A stretch of DNA of 8,458 bases from Candidatus Aphodoplasma excrementigallinarum (lineage in GTDB: Bacteria > Bacillota > Clostridia > UBA1381 > UMGS1253), in assembly GCA_018713805.1 (NCBI GenBank), contig DVOF01000243.1, positions 1-8,458 of the forward strand. Direction: 5' to 3'. The notes under the pieces were generated by a model that had not been told where the DNA came from, ran no database searches, and worked only from the letters and a program-made list of their open reading frames with translations. Below, piece after piece: positions 1 to 6,764 of this stretch. Every line of letters starts with the position of its first letter. The first letter of the stretch is position 1. A program made the position numbers and the translations under genes.

Positions 1-299
1 CAGCGGCACCGGCTCCGGCAGCAGCACCGGCAGCTCCGAAAGCGGCTCCTGCACCTGCAGCGGCGTCCACACCGGCTCCCGCTGGCGCTAATGTAATTTC
101 AGCCCCGATGCCGGGGACGATCCTTGACATCAAGGTAAGCGTTGGCCAAAGCGTAAATGCGGGCGACGTTTTGTGCATTCTTGAGGCAATGAAAATGGAA
201 AATGAAATCATGGCGCCGGCTGCCGGCAAGGTTGTTGCAATCAACACGAGCAAAGGCGCAAGCGTAAACACGGGTGACGCTCTGATTTCTTTGGGTTAA
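1..299 (+). CDS. Biotin carboxyl carrier subunit of a sodium-pump decarboxylase (5' partial)
   Basis: This is the C-terminal part of a biotin carrier protein; the reading frame is open from base 3 and the start lies outside the window. The first ~29 visible residues are an Ala/Pro-rich flexible linker (many APA units). They are followed by a lipoyl/biotinyl domain of about 65 residues starting at SAPMPGTI. The biotin attachment motif EAMKME is intact, with the target lysine at codon 192-194. Known role of the family: the swinging biotin arm takes CO2 from the soluble carboxyltransferase and carries it to the membrane beta subunit. The beta subunit gene starts 41 bases downstream, which supports a decarboxylase rather than an acetyl-CoA carboxylase role. 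Whether it is the carrier of oxaloacetate, methylmalonyl-CoA or glutaconyl-CoA decarboxylase cannot be told from this fragment. Stop TAA at 297-299. Confidence 0.93.
   Translation, partial: AAPAPAAAPAAPKAAPAPAAASTPAPAGANVISAPMPGTILDIKVSVGQSVNAGDVLCILEAMKMENEIMAPAAGKVVAINTSKGASVNTGDALISLG
3..89 (+). repeat. Low-complexity Ala/Pro linker coding stretch
   Basis: GCN and CCN codons alternate irregularly through this stretch and encode the Ala/Pro linker of the biotin carrier subunit. Such linkers let the biotin domain reach both the carboxyltransferase and the membrane subunit. Linker length often varies between strains, and the stretch continues past the left edge, so its full length is unknown. 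Confidence 0.8.
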
Positions 300-340
300 T
301 TTATAAACAAATTACTTTTAGAGAAATGGAGTGATTACTT

Positions 341-1573
341 GTGCAAGCTTTTATCGATGGTTTTCTGAAATTCTGCGAAAGCACAGGTATAGCATTGCTG
401 TTTAATCCGGAATCCTATATCTGGTGGCAGACGCTCATCATGATTGCGATTGCCTGCGTGCTTTTGTATCTTGCAATTGTTAAAAAATTCGAGCCGTTGC
501 TGCTCGTGCCGATTGCGTTCGGCATGCTTTTGGCAAACCTTCCGCAGACGGCAAACATTATGCACCCGGAATGGTTTTCCGACCCGGCATATTTTGTAGA
601 CGGGCAAATCAATTATGGGCGCGTCCTAAGTGAGGGCGGCCTGCTGGATATGCTGTACTTAGGCGTAAAGCTCGGCGTTTATCCGCCGCTTATTTTCCTC
701 GGGATTGGCGCAATGACGGACTTTGGCCCGCTGATTGCAAACCCGAAGAGCATTCTGCTTGGCGCTGCGGCGCAGCTCGGCGTTTTCTTCACGTTCCTCG
801 GCGCGCTGTTTATCGGCGACATGGGCTGGGCGAACTTCGGCTTCAATGAGGCGTCCTCGATTGGTATCATCGGTGGCGCGGACGGCCCGACGGCGATTTT
901 CGTTACAAAGACGCTGGCGCCGACTCTGTTGCCGGCAATCGCGATTGCGGCATACTCGTATATGGCGCTTGTCCCGATTATCCAGCCGCCGATCATGAAG
1001 GCGCTGACGACGAAGAAAGAGCGCAGCGTTGTAATGGAACAGCTCCGTCCCGTGTCGAAACGGGAAAAGATTCTGTTCCCGATTTTTGTTACCATTGTTG
1101 TTGGTTTGATTGTTCCGGACGCGATTTCGCTCGTCGGCATGCTGATGCTTGGCAACCTGTTCAGAGAAAGCGGCGTTGTAGAGCGTATCAGCAAGACGGC
1201 ACAGAACGAATTAATCAACATTATTACGATTTTCCTTGGTATCACGGTCGGCGCGACAGCGACAGCGGAAACCTTCCTGACGGTAGAGACGCTGATGATT
1301 GTTGTACTGGGCCTGGTTGCCTTCTCCGTAAGTACCGCCGGCGGCGTATTGTTTGGTAAGATCATGTACTACTGCACAGGCGGAAAGGTCAACCCGTTGA
1401 TTGGTAGTGCGGGCGTATCGGCCGTGCCGATGGCTGCGCGTGTGTCTCAGATAGTGGGCCAGAAGGAAAACCCGGGCAACTTCCTGCTCATGCACGCGAT
1501 GGGCCCGAATGTTGCCGGCGTTATCGGCAGCGCGGTTGCGGCAGGTGTGTTCCTTGCAATGTATGCGGGCTGA
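341..1573 (+). CDS. oadB: Na+-translocating decarboxylase beta subunit (membrane)
   Basis: Integral membrane subunit (410 aa) of the OadB/MmdB/GcdB family. It decarboxylates carboxybiotin and couples this to Na+ export. The protein is mostly hydrophobic, with roughly 9-11 membrane segments. The family signature around GGADGPT is present, with Asp181. The residues known to matter in Klebsiella OadB (D203, Y229, N373, G377, S382, R389) all have counterparts at a constant offset of 22: D181, Y207, N351, G355, S360, R367. The ion-coupling core therefore looks intact. A polar loop at about residues 70-100 (rich in P, F, D, Y) separates the N-terminal segments from the core. The start is GTG at 341, preceded by GGAG at 328-331 with 9 bases between; no better ATG is in frame. 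The symbol follows the neighbouring alpha gene; mmdB or gcdB would be equally fair from this sequence alone. Confidence 0.95.
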   Translation: MQAFIDGFLKFCESTGIALLFNPESYIWWQTLIMIAIACVLLYLAIVKKFEPLLLVPIAFGMLLANLPQTANIMHPEWFSDPAYFVDGQINYGRVLSEGGLLDMLYLGVKLGVYPPLIFLGIGAMTDFGPLIANPKSILLGAAAQLGVFFTFLGALFIGDMGWANFGFNEASSIGIIGGADGPTAIFVTKTLAPTLLPAIAIAAYSYMALVPIIQPPIMKALTTKKERSVVMEQLRPVSKREKILFPIFVTIVVGLIVPDAISLVGMLMLGNLFRESGVVERISKTAQNELINIITIFLGITVGATATAETFLTVETLMIVVLGLVAFSVSTAGGVLFGKIMYYCTGGKVNPLIGSAGVSAVPMAARVSQIVGQKENPGNFLLMHAMGPNVAGVIGSAVAAGVFLAMYAG

Positions 1574-1584
1574 TAAACTTGCGG

Positions 1585-1604
1585 TATAAAGTTACACTTT
1601 TATA
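1585..1604 (+). other. Small AU-rich hairpin in the beta-alpha gap
   Basis: TATAAAGT at 1585-1592 can pair with ACTTTTATA at 1596-1604 across a 3-base loop, with one bulged T. It ends at the edge of the Shine-Dalgarno site of the next gene. With a single G-C pair it is weak and has no terminator T-run. It could affect mRNA processing or translation of the alpha gene, or be chance. Confidence 0.25.
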
Positions 1605-1611
1605 AGGAGGT
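1604..1611 (+). promoter_or_regulatory. Strong ribosome binding site of the alpha-subunit gene
   Basis: AAGGAGGT lies 7 bases before the ATG at 1619 and is a near-perfect complement of the 16S rRNA 3' end. It is the strongest such site in the window and fixes the start of the carboxyltransferase gene. Confidence 0.9.
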
Positions 1612-1618
1612 AGGGAAT

Positions 1619-3034
1619 ATGGCAAATAAACCAGGAAAAAAAGCAGTACAAATCACAGAAACTGTGCTTAGAGACGCCCCTCAGTCGCTTATTGCTACGC
1701 GTATGACGACGGAAGAGATGCTCCCTATTGTTGAAAAATTAGATAAAGTTGGATACCGTTCCCTGGAGGCTTGGGGCGGCGCGACGTTCGACGCATGCCT
1801 CCGCTTCCTCAATGAGGACCCTTGGGAGAGGCTGCGTAAGATCAAAGATAAGGCGAAAAAGACGCCGATCCAGATGCTGTTCCGTGGCCAGAATATTTTG
1901 GGCTACAAGCACTATGCGGATGACGTGGTAGACTATTTTGTTAAAAAGTCGGTTGACAACGGCGTTGACATTATTCGTATTTTTGACGCGCTCAACGACG
2001 TGCGCAACTTGCAGGCTTCCATCAAGGCGGCAAACAAGGCAAAGGCGCATGTACAGGCGACGCTGTGCTACACGATCAGCCCGGTGCATAACATCGAATC
2101 GTTTACAAAGCTGGCAAAAGAGCTTGAGGGAATGGGTGCAGACTCCATCTGTATCAAGGATATGGCTGGCCTTCTGCTTCCGTATACGGCATATGACCTT
2201 GTAAAAGCGATTAAAGAAACGGTCAAGATTCCGGTACAGCTTCACACGCATTATACGAGCGGCGAGGCTTCCATGACATATTTGAAGGCGATCGAGGCTG
2301 GCGTAGACGTAATCGACTGTGCGATGTCGCCTTTGGCAATGGGTACGTCCCAGCCGGCGACCGAGTCCATGGTGGCGGCGCTTCAGGGCACAGAGTATGA
2401 TACGGGCTATGACCTTGAGCTTTTGACGGAGATTGCGGACTACTTCCGTCCGCTCCGCGAAAAGTATCTCGCCAGCGGCCTGATGAGCCCGAAGGTTATG
2501 GGGGTAGACGTAAATACGCTCCTCTACCAGGTTCCGGGCGGCATGCTCTCGAACCTTGTGTCGCAGCTTAAGCAGCAGGGTAGAGAAGATAAGCTCATGG
2601 ACGTGCTCAAAGAGGTACCGCGCGTACGTGCAGACCTTGGCTATCCGCCGCTTGTTACGCCGTCGAGCCAGATTGTCGGGACGCAGGCTGTGCTCAATGT
2701 CCTGACCGGCGAGCGGTATAAGATGGTTTCGAAGGAAACAAAGGGCATTGTCCGCGGCGAATATGGCCAGACGCCGGTCCCGATTTCGGATGAGATCGTG
2801 AAAAAAATCATCGGCGACGAGCCGCGTATCACCTGCCGTCCGGCGGACAAGATCAAGCCGGAGCTTCCGAAACTTCGTCAGGAAGTGAAAGAGTGGCAGG
2901 AGCAGGACGAGGACGTTCTCTCGTATGCGCTCTTTGGACAGGTTGCGGTCAAGTTCTTCGAGTGGCGCCGCGCGCAGAAGTATAAGATCGACACCGAGTA
3001 CATTGACATGGATGCCATGACGTATCCGGTTTGA
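1619..3034 (+). CDS. oadA: Oxaloacetate decarboxylase alpha / 5S-type carboxyltransferase, no biotin domain
   Basis: Soluble carboxyltransferase (471 aa) of the family that includes OadA, pyruvate carboxylase subunit B and transcarboxylase 5S. It moves the carboxyl group of oxaloacetate to biotin, leaving pyruvate. An HMGL-like TIM barrel spans about residues 10-275: the RDAPQS motif carries metal ligand Asp19, CIKDMAG carries Lys180 (the carbamylated lysine of the family), and LHTHYTSG carries His209 and His211. The conserved PycB/OadA C-terminal domain follows to the end. Klebsiella-type OadA is about 590 aa and ends in its own biotinyl domain; here that domain is absent, so biotin must come from the separate carrier encoded upstream. 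The adjacent membrane beta subunit favours decarboxylase over pyruvate carboxylase. A transcarboxylase role with a methylmalonyl-CoA partner remains possible. Confidence 0.92.
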   Translation: MANKPGKKAVQITETVLRDAPQSLIATRMTTEEMLPIVEKLDKVGYRSLEAWGGATFDACLRFLNEDPWERLRKIKDKAKKTPIQMLFRGQNILGYKHYADDVVDYFVKKSVDNGVDIIRIFDALNDVRNLQASIKAANKAKAHVQATLCYTISPVHNIESFTKLAKELEGMGADSICIKDMAGLLLPYTAYDLVKAIKETVKIPVQLHTHYTSGEASMTYLKAIEAGVDVIDCAMSPLAMGTSQPATESMVAALQGTEYDTGYDLELLTEIADYFRPLREKYLASGLMSPKVMGVDVNTLLYQVPGGMLSNLVSQLKQQGREDKLMDVLKEVPRVRADLGYPPLVTPSSQIVGTQAVLNVLTGERYKMVSKETKGIVRGEYGQTPVPISDEIVKKIIGDEPRITCRPADKIKPELPKLRQEVKEWQEQDEDVLSYALFGQVAVKFFEWRRAQKYKIDTEYIDMDAMTYPV

Positions 3035-3060
3035 TGAAAAAGGTGGATCGGAAATAGAAT
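3031..3060 (+). promoter_or_regulatory. Possible sigma-A promoter for dacF
   Basis: TTGATG (3031-3036, overlapping the stop codon of the preceding gene) and TAGAAT (3055-3060) are separated by 18 bases. Each is close to consensus (4/6 and 5/6). The predicted transcript would start at about 3067, just where the left arm of the following hairpin begins. This is inference from sequence only. Confidence 0.4.
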
Positions 3061-3066
3061 AACAAG

Positions 3067-3116
3067 CCCTCCCCGTGCATAACTTGTAACAAGAGGTTAT
3101 GTAAGGGGAGGGTTTT
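3067..3116 (+). terminator. GC-rich hairpin: terminator or dacF leader stem-loop
   Basis: CCCTCCCC (3067-3074) pairs perfectly with GGGGAGGG (3105-3112). Inside, CATAAC (3078-3083) pairs with GTTATG (3096-3101), and a small TTG/CAA (3084-3086/3090-3092) tip is possible. TTTT follows at 3113-3116 and then C, so the T-run is short for an intrinsic terminator. It is placed to end the decarboxylase operon. The 3' arm also contains the Shine-Dalgarno sequence of dacF, so on a dacF transcript the hairpin would block ribosome access. Confidence 0.6.
3104..3112 (+). promoter_or_regulatory. dacF ribosome binding site inside the hairpin arm
   Basis: AGGGGAGGG ends 6 bases before TTG at 3119 and is the only plausible ribosome binding site for that gene. 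Eight of its nine bases pair with 3067-3074 in the predicted hairpin. It supports the TTG start because this codon sits directly before the basic n-region of the signal peptide. Confidence 0.65.
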
Positions 3117-3118
3117 CA

Positions 3119-4273
3119 TTGTATAAACGGATTCTATCGGTTTTGTTGGCTGTTGTGCTGGGGGCGTCCTGTATCAGTGTAGCTGCCGCGCCTGCGGACG
3201 CAAGTACACTCGAGCTTTCAGCCCCATCGGCAATTTTGATCGAACAGACGACCGGGAACGTCCTGTATGAGAAAAATCCGGACGAACGGCGGCCGCTTGC
3301 CAGCGTGACGAAGGTCATGACCATGCTTTTGATCATGGAGGCGCTCGACAGCGGGAAAATCACTTTGGAGGATAAGGTCGTTGCGAGCGAGCGGGCAAAG
3401 AGCATGGGCGGCTCGACGATCTTTCTCGACACAGGGGAAGAGATGAGCGTACACGACTTACTGAAGGGCATTGCAGTAGCCTCCGGCAACGACGCATGCG
3501 TTGCCATGGCGGAATACATTGCGGGCAGCGAGGAGGGCTTTGTCAACATGATGAACGCCCGCGCAAAAGAATTGGGCATGGAAAACACAAACTTTGTCAA
3601 TACAAACGGCCTCGACGCAGACAACCACTATTCTTCGGCGCGCGATATCGCCATCATGTCGCGCGAGCTGCTTAAACACGAAAAGATTTTCGACTATACG
3701 ACGATCTGGATGGACAGCCTGCGCGACGGAAAGTTCCAGCTTGCAAACACGAACAAGCTGATCCGGTTTTATAAAGGCGCAAACGGCCTAAAAACGGGCT
3801 CGACAGACAAGGCGCTCTGCTGCCTGGCTGGCAGCGCCATGCGGGACAACATGCAGCTTATTTGCGTCGTAATGGCTGCGCCGACGTCGCCGCAGCGGTT
3901 CGCCGACGCTTCCAAAATGCTCGATTACGGCTTTGCTAATTACTCGATCAAGCGGATTGTCACAAAGGACGAGAGCCTTGGCGACGCGCCTGTCGTAAAC
4001 GGTATGGCACAGACCGTCCCGGCGGTTGCAAAGGATGATTACGATACGCTTACGGCAAAGGGGGCCGACGCCGACATCAAGCGCGAGCTGGTGTTTAACG
4101 AGGCCATCCCCGCGCCAGTAAAGGCTGGCGATAAAATCGGGGAAATCCGCCTCAGCACGGCGGAGGGGCCGCTCGCCGCGGTAGATATTGTCGCCGCGGG
4201 CGATGTTGCAAAGATGACCTTTGGCGCAATGCTGGGCCGCACACTGATGGCGTGGCTTGGCAGCGTTAGATAA
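3119..4273 (+). CDS. dacF: D-alanyl-D-alanine carboxypeptidase (penicillin-binding protein, S11 family)
   Basis: Low-molecular-weight PBP (384 aa) that removes the terminal D-Ala from peptidoglycan stem peptides outside the cytoplasmic membrane, limiting 4-3 cross-linking. An N-terminal signal peptide is visible: basic YKR, a hydrophobic core to about residue 21, and an Ala-rich cleavage region around 22-28. The three serine-peptidase motifs are intact: SVTK (Ser62, Lys65), SGN (122-124) and KTG (225-227). The family motif near NTNGLDADNHYSS (161-173) is also present. A PBP5-type C-terminal domain covers about 277-367, and the last ~18 residues (TFGAMLGRTLMAWLG) look like an amphipathic membrane anchor. 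The start is TTG at 3119, supported by the Shine-Dalgarno site and the signal peptide. The symbol could equally be dacA or dacB by local convention. It is set off from its neighbours by hairpins on both sides. Confidence 0.93.
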   Translation: MYKRILSVLLAVVLGASCISVAAAPADASTLELSAPSAILIEQTTGNVLYEKNPDERRPLASVTKVMTMLLIMEALDSGKITLEDKVVASERAKSMGGSTIFLDTGEEMSVHDLLKGIAVASGNDACVAMAEYIAGSEEGFVNMMNARAKELGMENTNFVNTNGLDADNHYSSARDIAIMSRELLKHEKIFDYTTIWMDSLRDGKFQLANTNKLIRFYKGANGLKTGSTDKALCCLAGSAMRDNMQLICVVMAAPTSPQRFADASKMLDYGFANYSIKRIVTKDESLGDAPVVNGMAQTVPAVAKDDYDTLTAKGADADIKRELVFNEAIPAPVKAGDKIGEIRLSTAEGPLAAVDIVAAGDVAKMTFGAMLGRTLMAWLGSVR

Positions 4274-4284
4274 AGAATAAGTAG

Positions 4285-4324
4285 CAGCCGCATCGGAGGT
4301 CAATATCCGGTGCGGCTGTTTTTT
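4285..4324 (+). terminator. Intrinsic terminator after dacF
   Basis: A 13-bp stem (4285-4297 with 4306-4318, one G-T wobble) with an 8-base loop is followed directly by six T residues (4319-4324). It lies 11 bases after the dacF stop and is a textbook rho-independent terminator. Confidence 0.92.
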
Positions 4325-4385
4325 GCCGCTGATTACCGCTGAAAGAAAGGCGCGCCAGGCATGCAATCATTATGAATATTGCCGT

Positions 4386-4415
4386 TTGACATGGAAAATG
4401 ATATTGTGATATAAT
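4386..4415 (+). promoter_or_regulatory. Perfect-consensus sigma-A promoter for lysA
   Basis: TTGACA (4386-4391) and TATAAT (4410-4415) both match the consensus exactly, with an 18-base spacer. Transcription would begin near 4422, leaving a leader of only about 25 bases. That is too short for a lysine riboswitch or a leader-peptide attenuator, so lysA is probably expressed constitutively and strongly from here. Confidence 0.88.
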
Positions 4416-4433
4416 AAGCTATATTTTTCAAAT

Positions 4434-4438
4434 GGAGG
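4434..4438 (+). promoter_or_regulatory. lysA ribosome binding site that decides the start
   Basis: GGAGG here lies 8 bases before the ATG at 4447. An in-frame ATG at 4432 overlaps this site and has no Shine-Dalgarno sequence of its own, so the longer reading frame is probably not the one used. Confidence 0.8.
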
Positions 4439-4446
4439 TGCGCAGT

Positions 4447-5742
4447 ATGATTGCAGAATGCCTGAGTATTGGAGCAAATAATCACCTGCAGATCGGAGGG
4501 GTCGACACTGTAGAGCTGGCAAAACAGTATGGGACGCCGCTCTACGTGATGGACGAGGACCAGATTCGGAAAAATTGCAGGATTTATAAAGATGCAGTGG
4601 ACAAATACTATGACGGGAACGGCCTGATTTTATATGCGTCGAAGGCCTTTTCCTGCATGCAGATTTATCGCATTATGGCGCAGGAGGGGCTGGGGATTGA
4701 CGTTGTGTCGGGCGGTGAGCTCTACACGGCTTTAAAGGCGAAATTCCCGATGGAAAAGGCCTATTTCCACGGCAATAATAAAACGAACGACGAGATTGAG
4801 CTGGCGGTAAAGCACGGCGTTGGCCGGATCGTGGTCGACAATGTGTTTGAGCTTGGTAGGCTCGACGCAATATCGGCAAAATACCAGAAAAAGACGAAGA
4901 TCCTGTTCCGGATCAAACCGGGGATTGACGCGCATACGCACAGCTTTATCCAGACCGGGCAGATCGACTCAAAATTCGGCGTTGCACTGGAAACCGGCGA
5001 GGCGATGGATATTATCGCGCAGGCTGCGAAGCTGGAGAACGTAGAGGTTGTCGGCGTCCACTGCCACATTGGGTCGCAGATTTTTGACCTTGCGCCGTTT
5101 GAGCTTGCGGCAAAAGTCATGACAAACTTTATGGCGGACGTAAAGGACAAGCTTGGCCTTTCGCTTAGCGAGCTGAACCTTGGCGGCGGATATGGAATCA
5201 AATATCTCGACTCGCACAATCCGGTCGAGTACGACGCTTATATCCGCTCGGTGTCCGAAGTCGTAAAAGATACAGCAAACAGCCGCGGGATCAGCGTACC
5301 GAAAATCATCATGGAGCCGGGGCGTTCCATAGTTGGCCCGGCGGGAATTACGCTCTATACTGTGGGCGCAGTGAAAGAGATTCCAAATGTGCGCACATAC
5401 GTGTCGGTGGACGGCGGCATGACGGATAACCCGCGCTATATCCTGTACCAGTCGGAGTACAGCGCGCTGCTGGCGAACCGGGCTGGGGACAAGCCGGTAA
5501 AACCCGTCACCATTGCCGGGAAGTGCTGTGAGTCGGGCGATTTACTCGCAGAAGGCGTCATGATGCCGGAGGTCAAGGCAGGCGACACGCTTGCCGTGCT
5601 GGCGACCGGCGCATACAACTACTCTATGGCGAGCAACTACAACCGTATCCCGCGCCCGCCCGTCGTTATGGTAAGCGGCGGCAAGTCGAAGGTTGCCGTA
5701 AAGCGGGAAACGTACGACGATTTGATTCGAAACGATGTGTAA
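4447..5742 (+). CDS. lysA: Diaminopimelate decarboxylase
   Basis: PLP-dependent fold-type III decarboxylase (431 aa from this start) that converts meso-diaminopimelate to L-lysine and CO2, the last step of lysine synthesis, in the cytosol. The N-terminal alanine-racemase-like TIM barrel carries the PLP lysine in YASKAF (Lys66), the HCHIGSQ motif (205-211), the glycine-rich phosphate loop GGGYG (246-250) and EPGRS (290-294). The C-terminal beta domain carries CCESGD, with the Cys361 that the partner subunit contributes to the active site, and the YNYSMASNYN motif (390-399). All key residues are present and the length is normal. The start chosen is the ATG at 4447 because GGAGG is correctly spaced from it; an in-frame ATG at 4432 would add five residues. 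Preceded by its own consensus promoter; dusB follows 68 bases later, after a weak hairpin. Confidence 0.96.
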   Translation: MIAECLSIGANNHLQIGGVDTVELAKQYGTPLYVMDEDQIRKNCRIYKDAVDKYYDGNGLILYASKAFSCMQIYRIMAQEGLGIDVVSGGELYTALKAKFPMEKAYFHGNNKTNDEIELAVKHGVGRIVVDNVFELGRLDAISAKYQKKTKILFRIKPGIDAHTHSFIQTGQIDSKFGVALETGEAMDIIAQAAKLENVEVVGVHCHIGSQIFDLAPFELAAKVMTNFMADVKDKLGLSLSELNLGGGYGIKYLDSHNPVEYDAYIRSVSEVVKDTANSRGISVPKIIMEPGRSIVGPAGITLYTVGAVKEIPNVRTYVSVDGGMTDNPRYILYQSEYSALLANRAGDKPVKPVTIAGKCCESGDLLAEGVMMPEVKAGDTLAVLATGAYNYSMASNYNRIPRPPVVMVSGGKSKVAVKRETYDDLIRNDV

Positions 5743-5752
5743 ACAAATGCTG

Positions 5753-5781
5753 ATTCGGCTCTGTATAAGAGCCGAATTCTT
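5753..5781 (+). terminator. Weak terminator or attenuator hairpin between lysA and dusB
   Basis: ATTCGGCTC (5753-5761) pairs perfectly with GAGCCGAAT (5769-5777) around a 7-base loop. The following bases TCTT are a poor T-run. I expect partial termination at most, allowing some read-through into dusB, for which I see no convincing promoter of its own. Confidence 0.5.
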
Positions 5782-5810
5782 ATACCTATGTGGAAAGGAC
5801 GGGGAAACAC

Positions 5811-6764
5811 TTGCAGATCGGCAGCTTTGAAACGGAAAACAATATCTTTTTAGCGCCGATGGCAGGCGTGACCGACTCGGCCTTCCGGCGGATTTGCCGC
5901 CGCTTTGGCTGCGGCCTGGTCTATACGGAGATGGTGAGCGCGAAGGCGCTCTACTATGGCGACAAAAAGACAGCACGAATGCTTACTGTCCACGAAGAGG
6001 AAAAGCCTTTTGCCGTCCAAATCTTCGGCAAAGAACCGGAAATCATGGCGCAGGTTGCGCCGGAGGCGGTACGCACCGGGGCGAGCATACTCGATATCAA
6101 CATGGGCTGCCCGGCTCCCAAAATCGTAAAAAACGGCGAGGGCTCCGCCCTGATGCAGGATGCCGGCCTTGTGTATCGGATTGTTTCCGCTGTTGCGCGT
6201 ACAAGCCCGGTTCCCGTGACGGTAAAAATACGGAAGGGGTTTGACGAGGCGCATTGCAACGCGGTTGAAATCGCCAAAGCGGCGCAGGAGGGCGGCGCGG
6301 CGGCGGTGACGGTGCATGGCCGCACGCGCGAACAGTATTACAGCGGCAGGGCCGACTGGGATATCGTCGGCGAGGTAAAGGCTGCGCTGCGCATCCCAGT
6401 TATAGGAAACGGGGATGTTTTCAGCGCGCAGGATGCGTTGGACATGCTTACCTATACGGGGTGCGACGGCGTCATGGTTGGGCGTGGTGCGCAGGGCAAC
6501 CCGTTCCTCTTCCGGCAAATCGTAGAGCTTATGCGGGAAGGTGCGGCGAACTACCGCCCGACGCTAAAAGAAAAGGTCGACACCATGCTATGCCAGCTTT
6601 CCATGATGGTCGAGGATAAAGGGGAGTACATTGCCGTACAGGAGGCGCGCAAGCATGCAGCATGGTATCTGAAGGGGGAAAAGAATTCCGCTGCGGTGCG
6701 CGGCGCGGTAAACTGTGCGAAGGACGCGGAAGAATTGAAAAAAATATTGCAAAGCATTTTATAA
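5811..6764 (+). CDS. dusB: tRNA-dihydrouridine synthase
   Basis: FMN-dependent TIM-barrel enzyme (317 aa from this start) that reduces specific uridines in the tRNA D-loop to dihydrouridine with NAD(P)H. Motifs in order: APMAGVTD near the N-terminus (FMN binding), VQIFGKEP, DINMGCPAPKIV with the catalytic cysteine (Cys100 from this start), VTVKIRKG, VTVHGRTREQYYSG, IPVIGNGDV and VMVGRGAQGNP (phosphate binding). The C-terminal helical tRNA-binding part is present and the length is normal for the family. The start is uncertain. TTG at 5811 has AAGGA at 5795-5799 and a GGGG run upstream, and gives an N-terminus of usual family length. GTG at 5790 in the same frame would add seven residues but lacks a Shine-Dalgarno site. 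The DusB subfamily is preferred from overall resemblance to the Bacillota enzymes. Confidence 0.94.
   Translation: MQIGSFETENNIFLAPMAGVTDSAFRRICRRFGCGLVYTEMVSAKALYYGDKKTARMLTVHEEEKPFAVQIFGKEPEIMAQVAPEAVRTGASILDINMGCPAPKIVKNGEGSALMQDAGLVYRIVSAVARTSPVPVTVKIRKGFDEAHCNAVEIAKAAQEGGAAAVTVHGRTREQYYSGRADWDIVGEVKAALRIPVIGNGDVFSAQDALDMLTYTGCDGVMVGRGAQGNPFLFRQIVELMREGAANYRPTLKEKVDTMLCQLSMMVEDKGEYIAVQEARKHAAWYLKGEKNSAAVRGAVNCAKDAEELKKILQSIL

Noticed and set aside
679..1365. Open frame on the - strand (228 codons) opposite the beta subunit gene
   Set aside because: It is antisense to a conserved membrane protein with all functional residues present; no ribosome binding site or plausible domain supports it.
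3155..3175. Lipoprotein signal (cysteine at residue 18 of dacF)
   Set aside because: The residues before the Cys read VLGAS, which puts Gly rather than Leu/Val/Ile at the -3 lipobox position. An Ala-rich signal peptidase I region follows, and the C-terminus has its own amphipathic anchor.
4325..4385. Search for a lysine riboswitch or small gene between the dacF terminator and the lysA promoter
   Set aside because: Only about 60 bases, upstream of the promoter, with no conserved fold or open frame.
4432..4446. Longer lysA start at the ATG at 4432
   Set aside because: The ATG overlaps the Shine-Dalgarno sequence that serves the ATG at 4447, and nothing suitable lies upstream of it.
5850..6518. 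Open frame on the - strand (222 codons) opposite dusB
   Set aside because: Shadow of a conserved enzyme gene; Arg/Ala/His-rich product without any motif.
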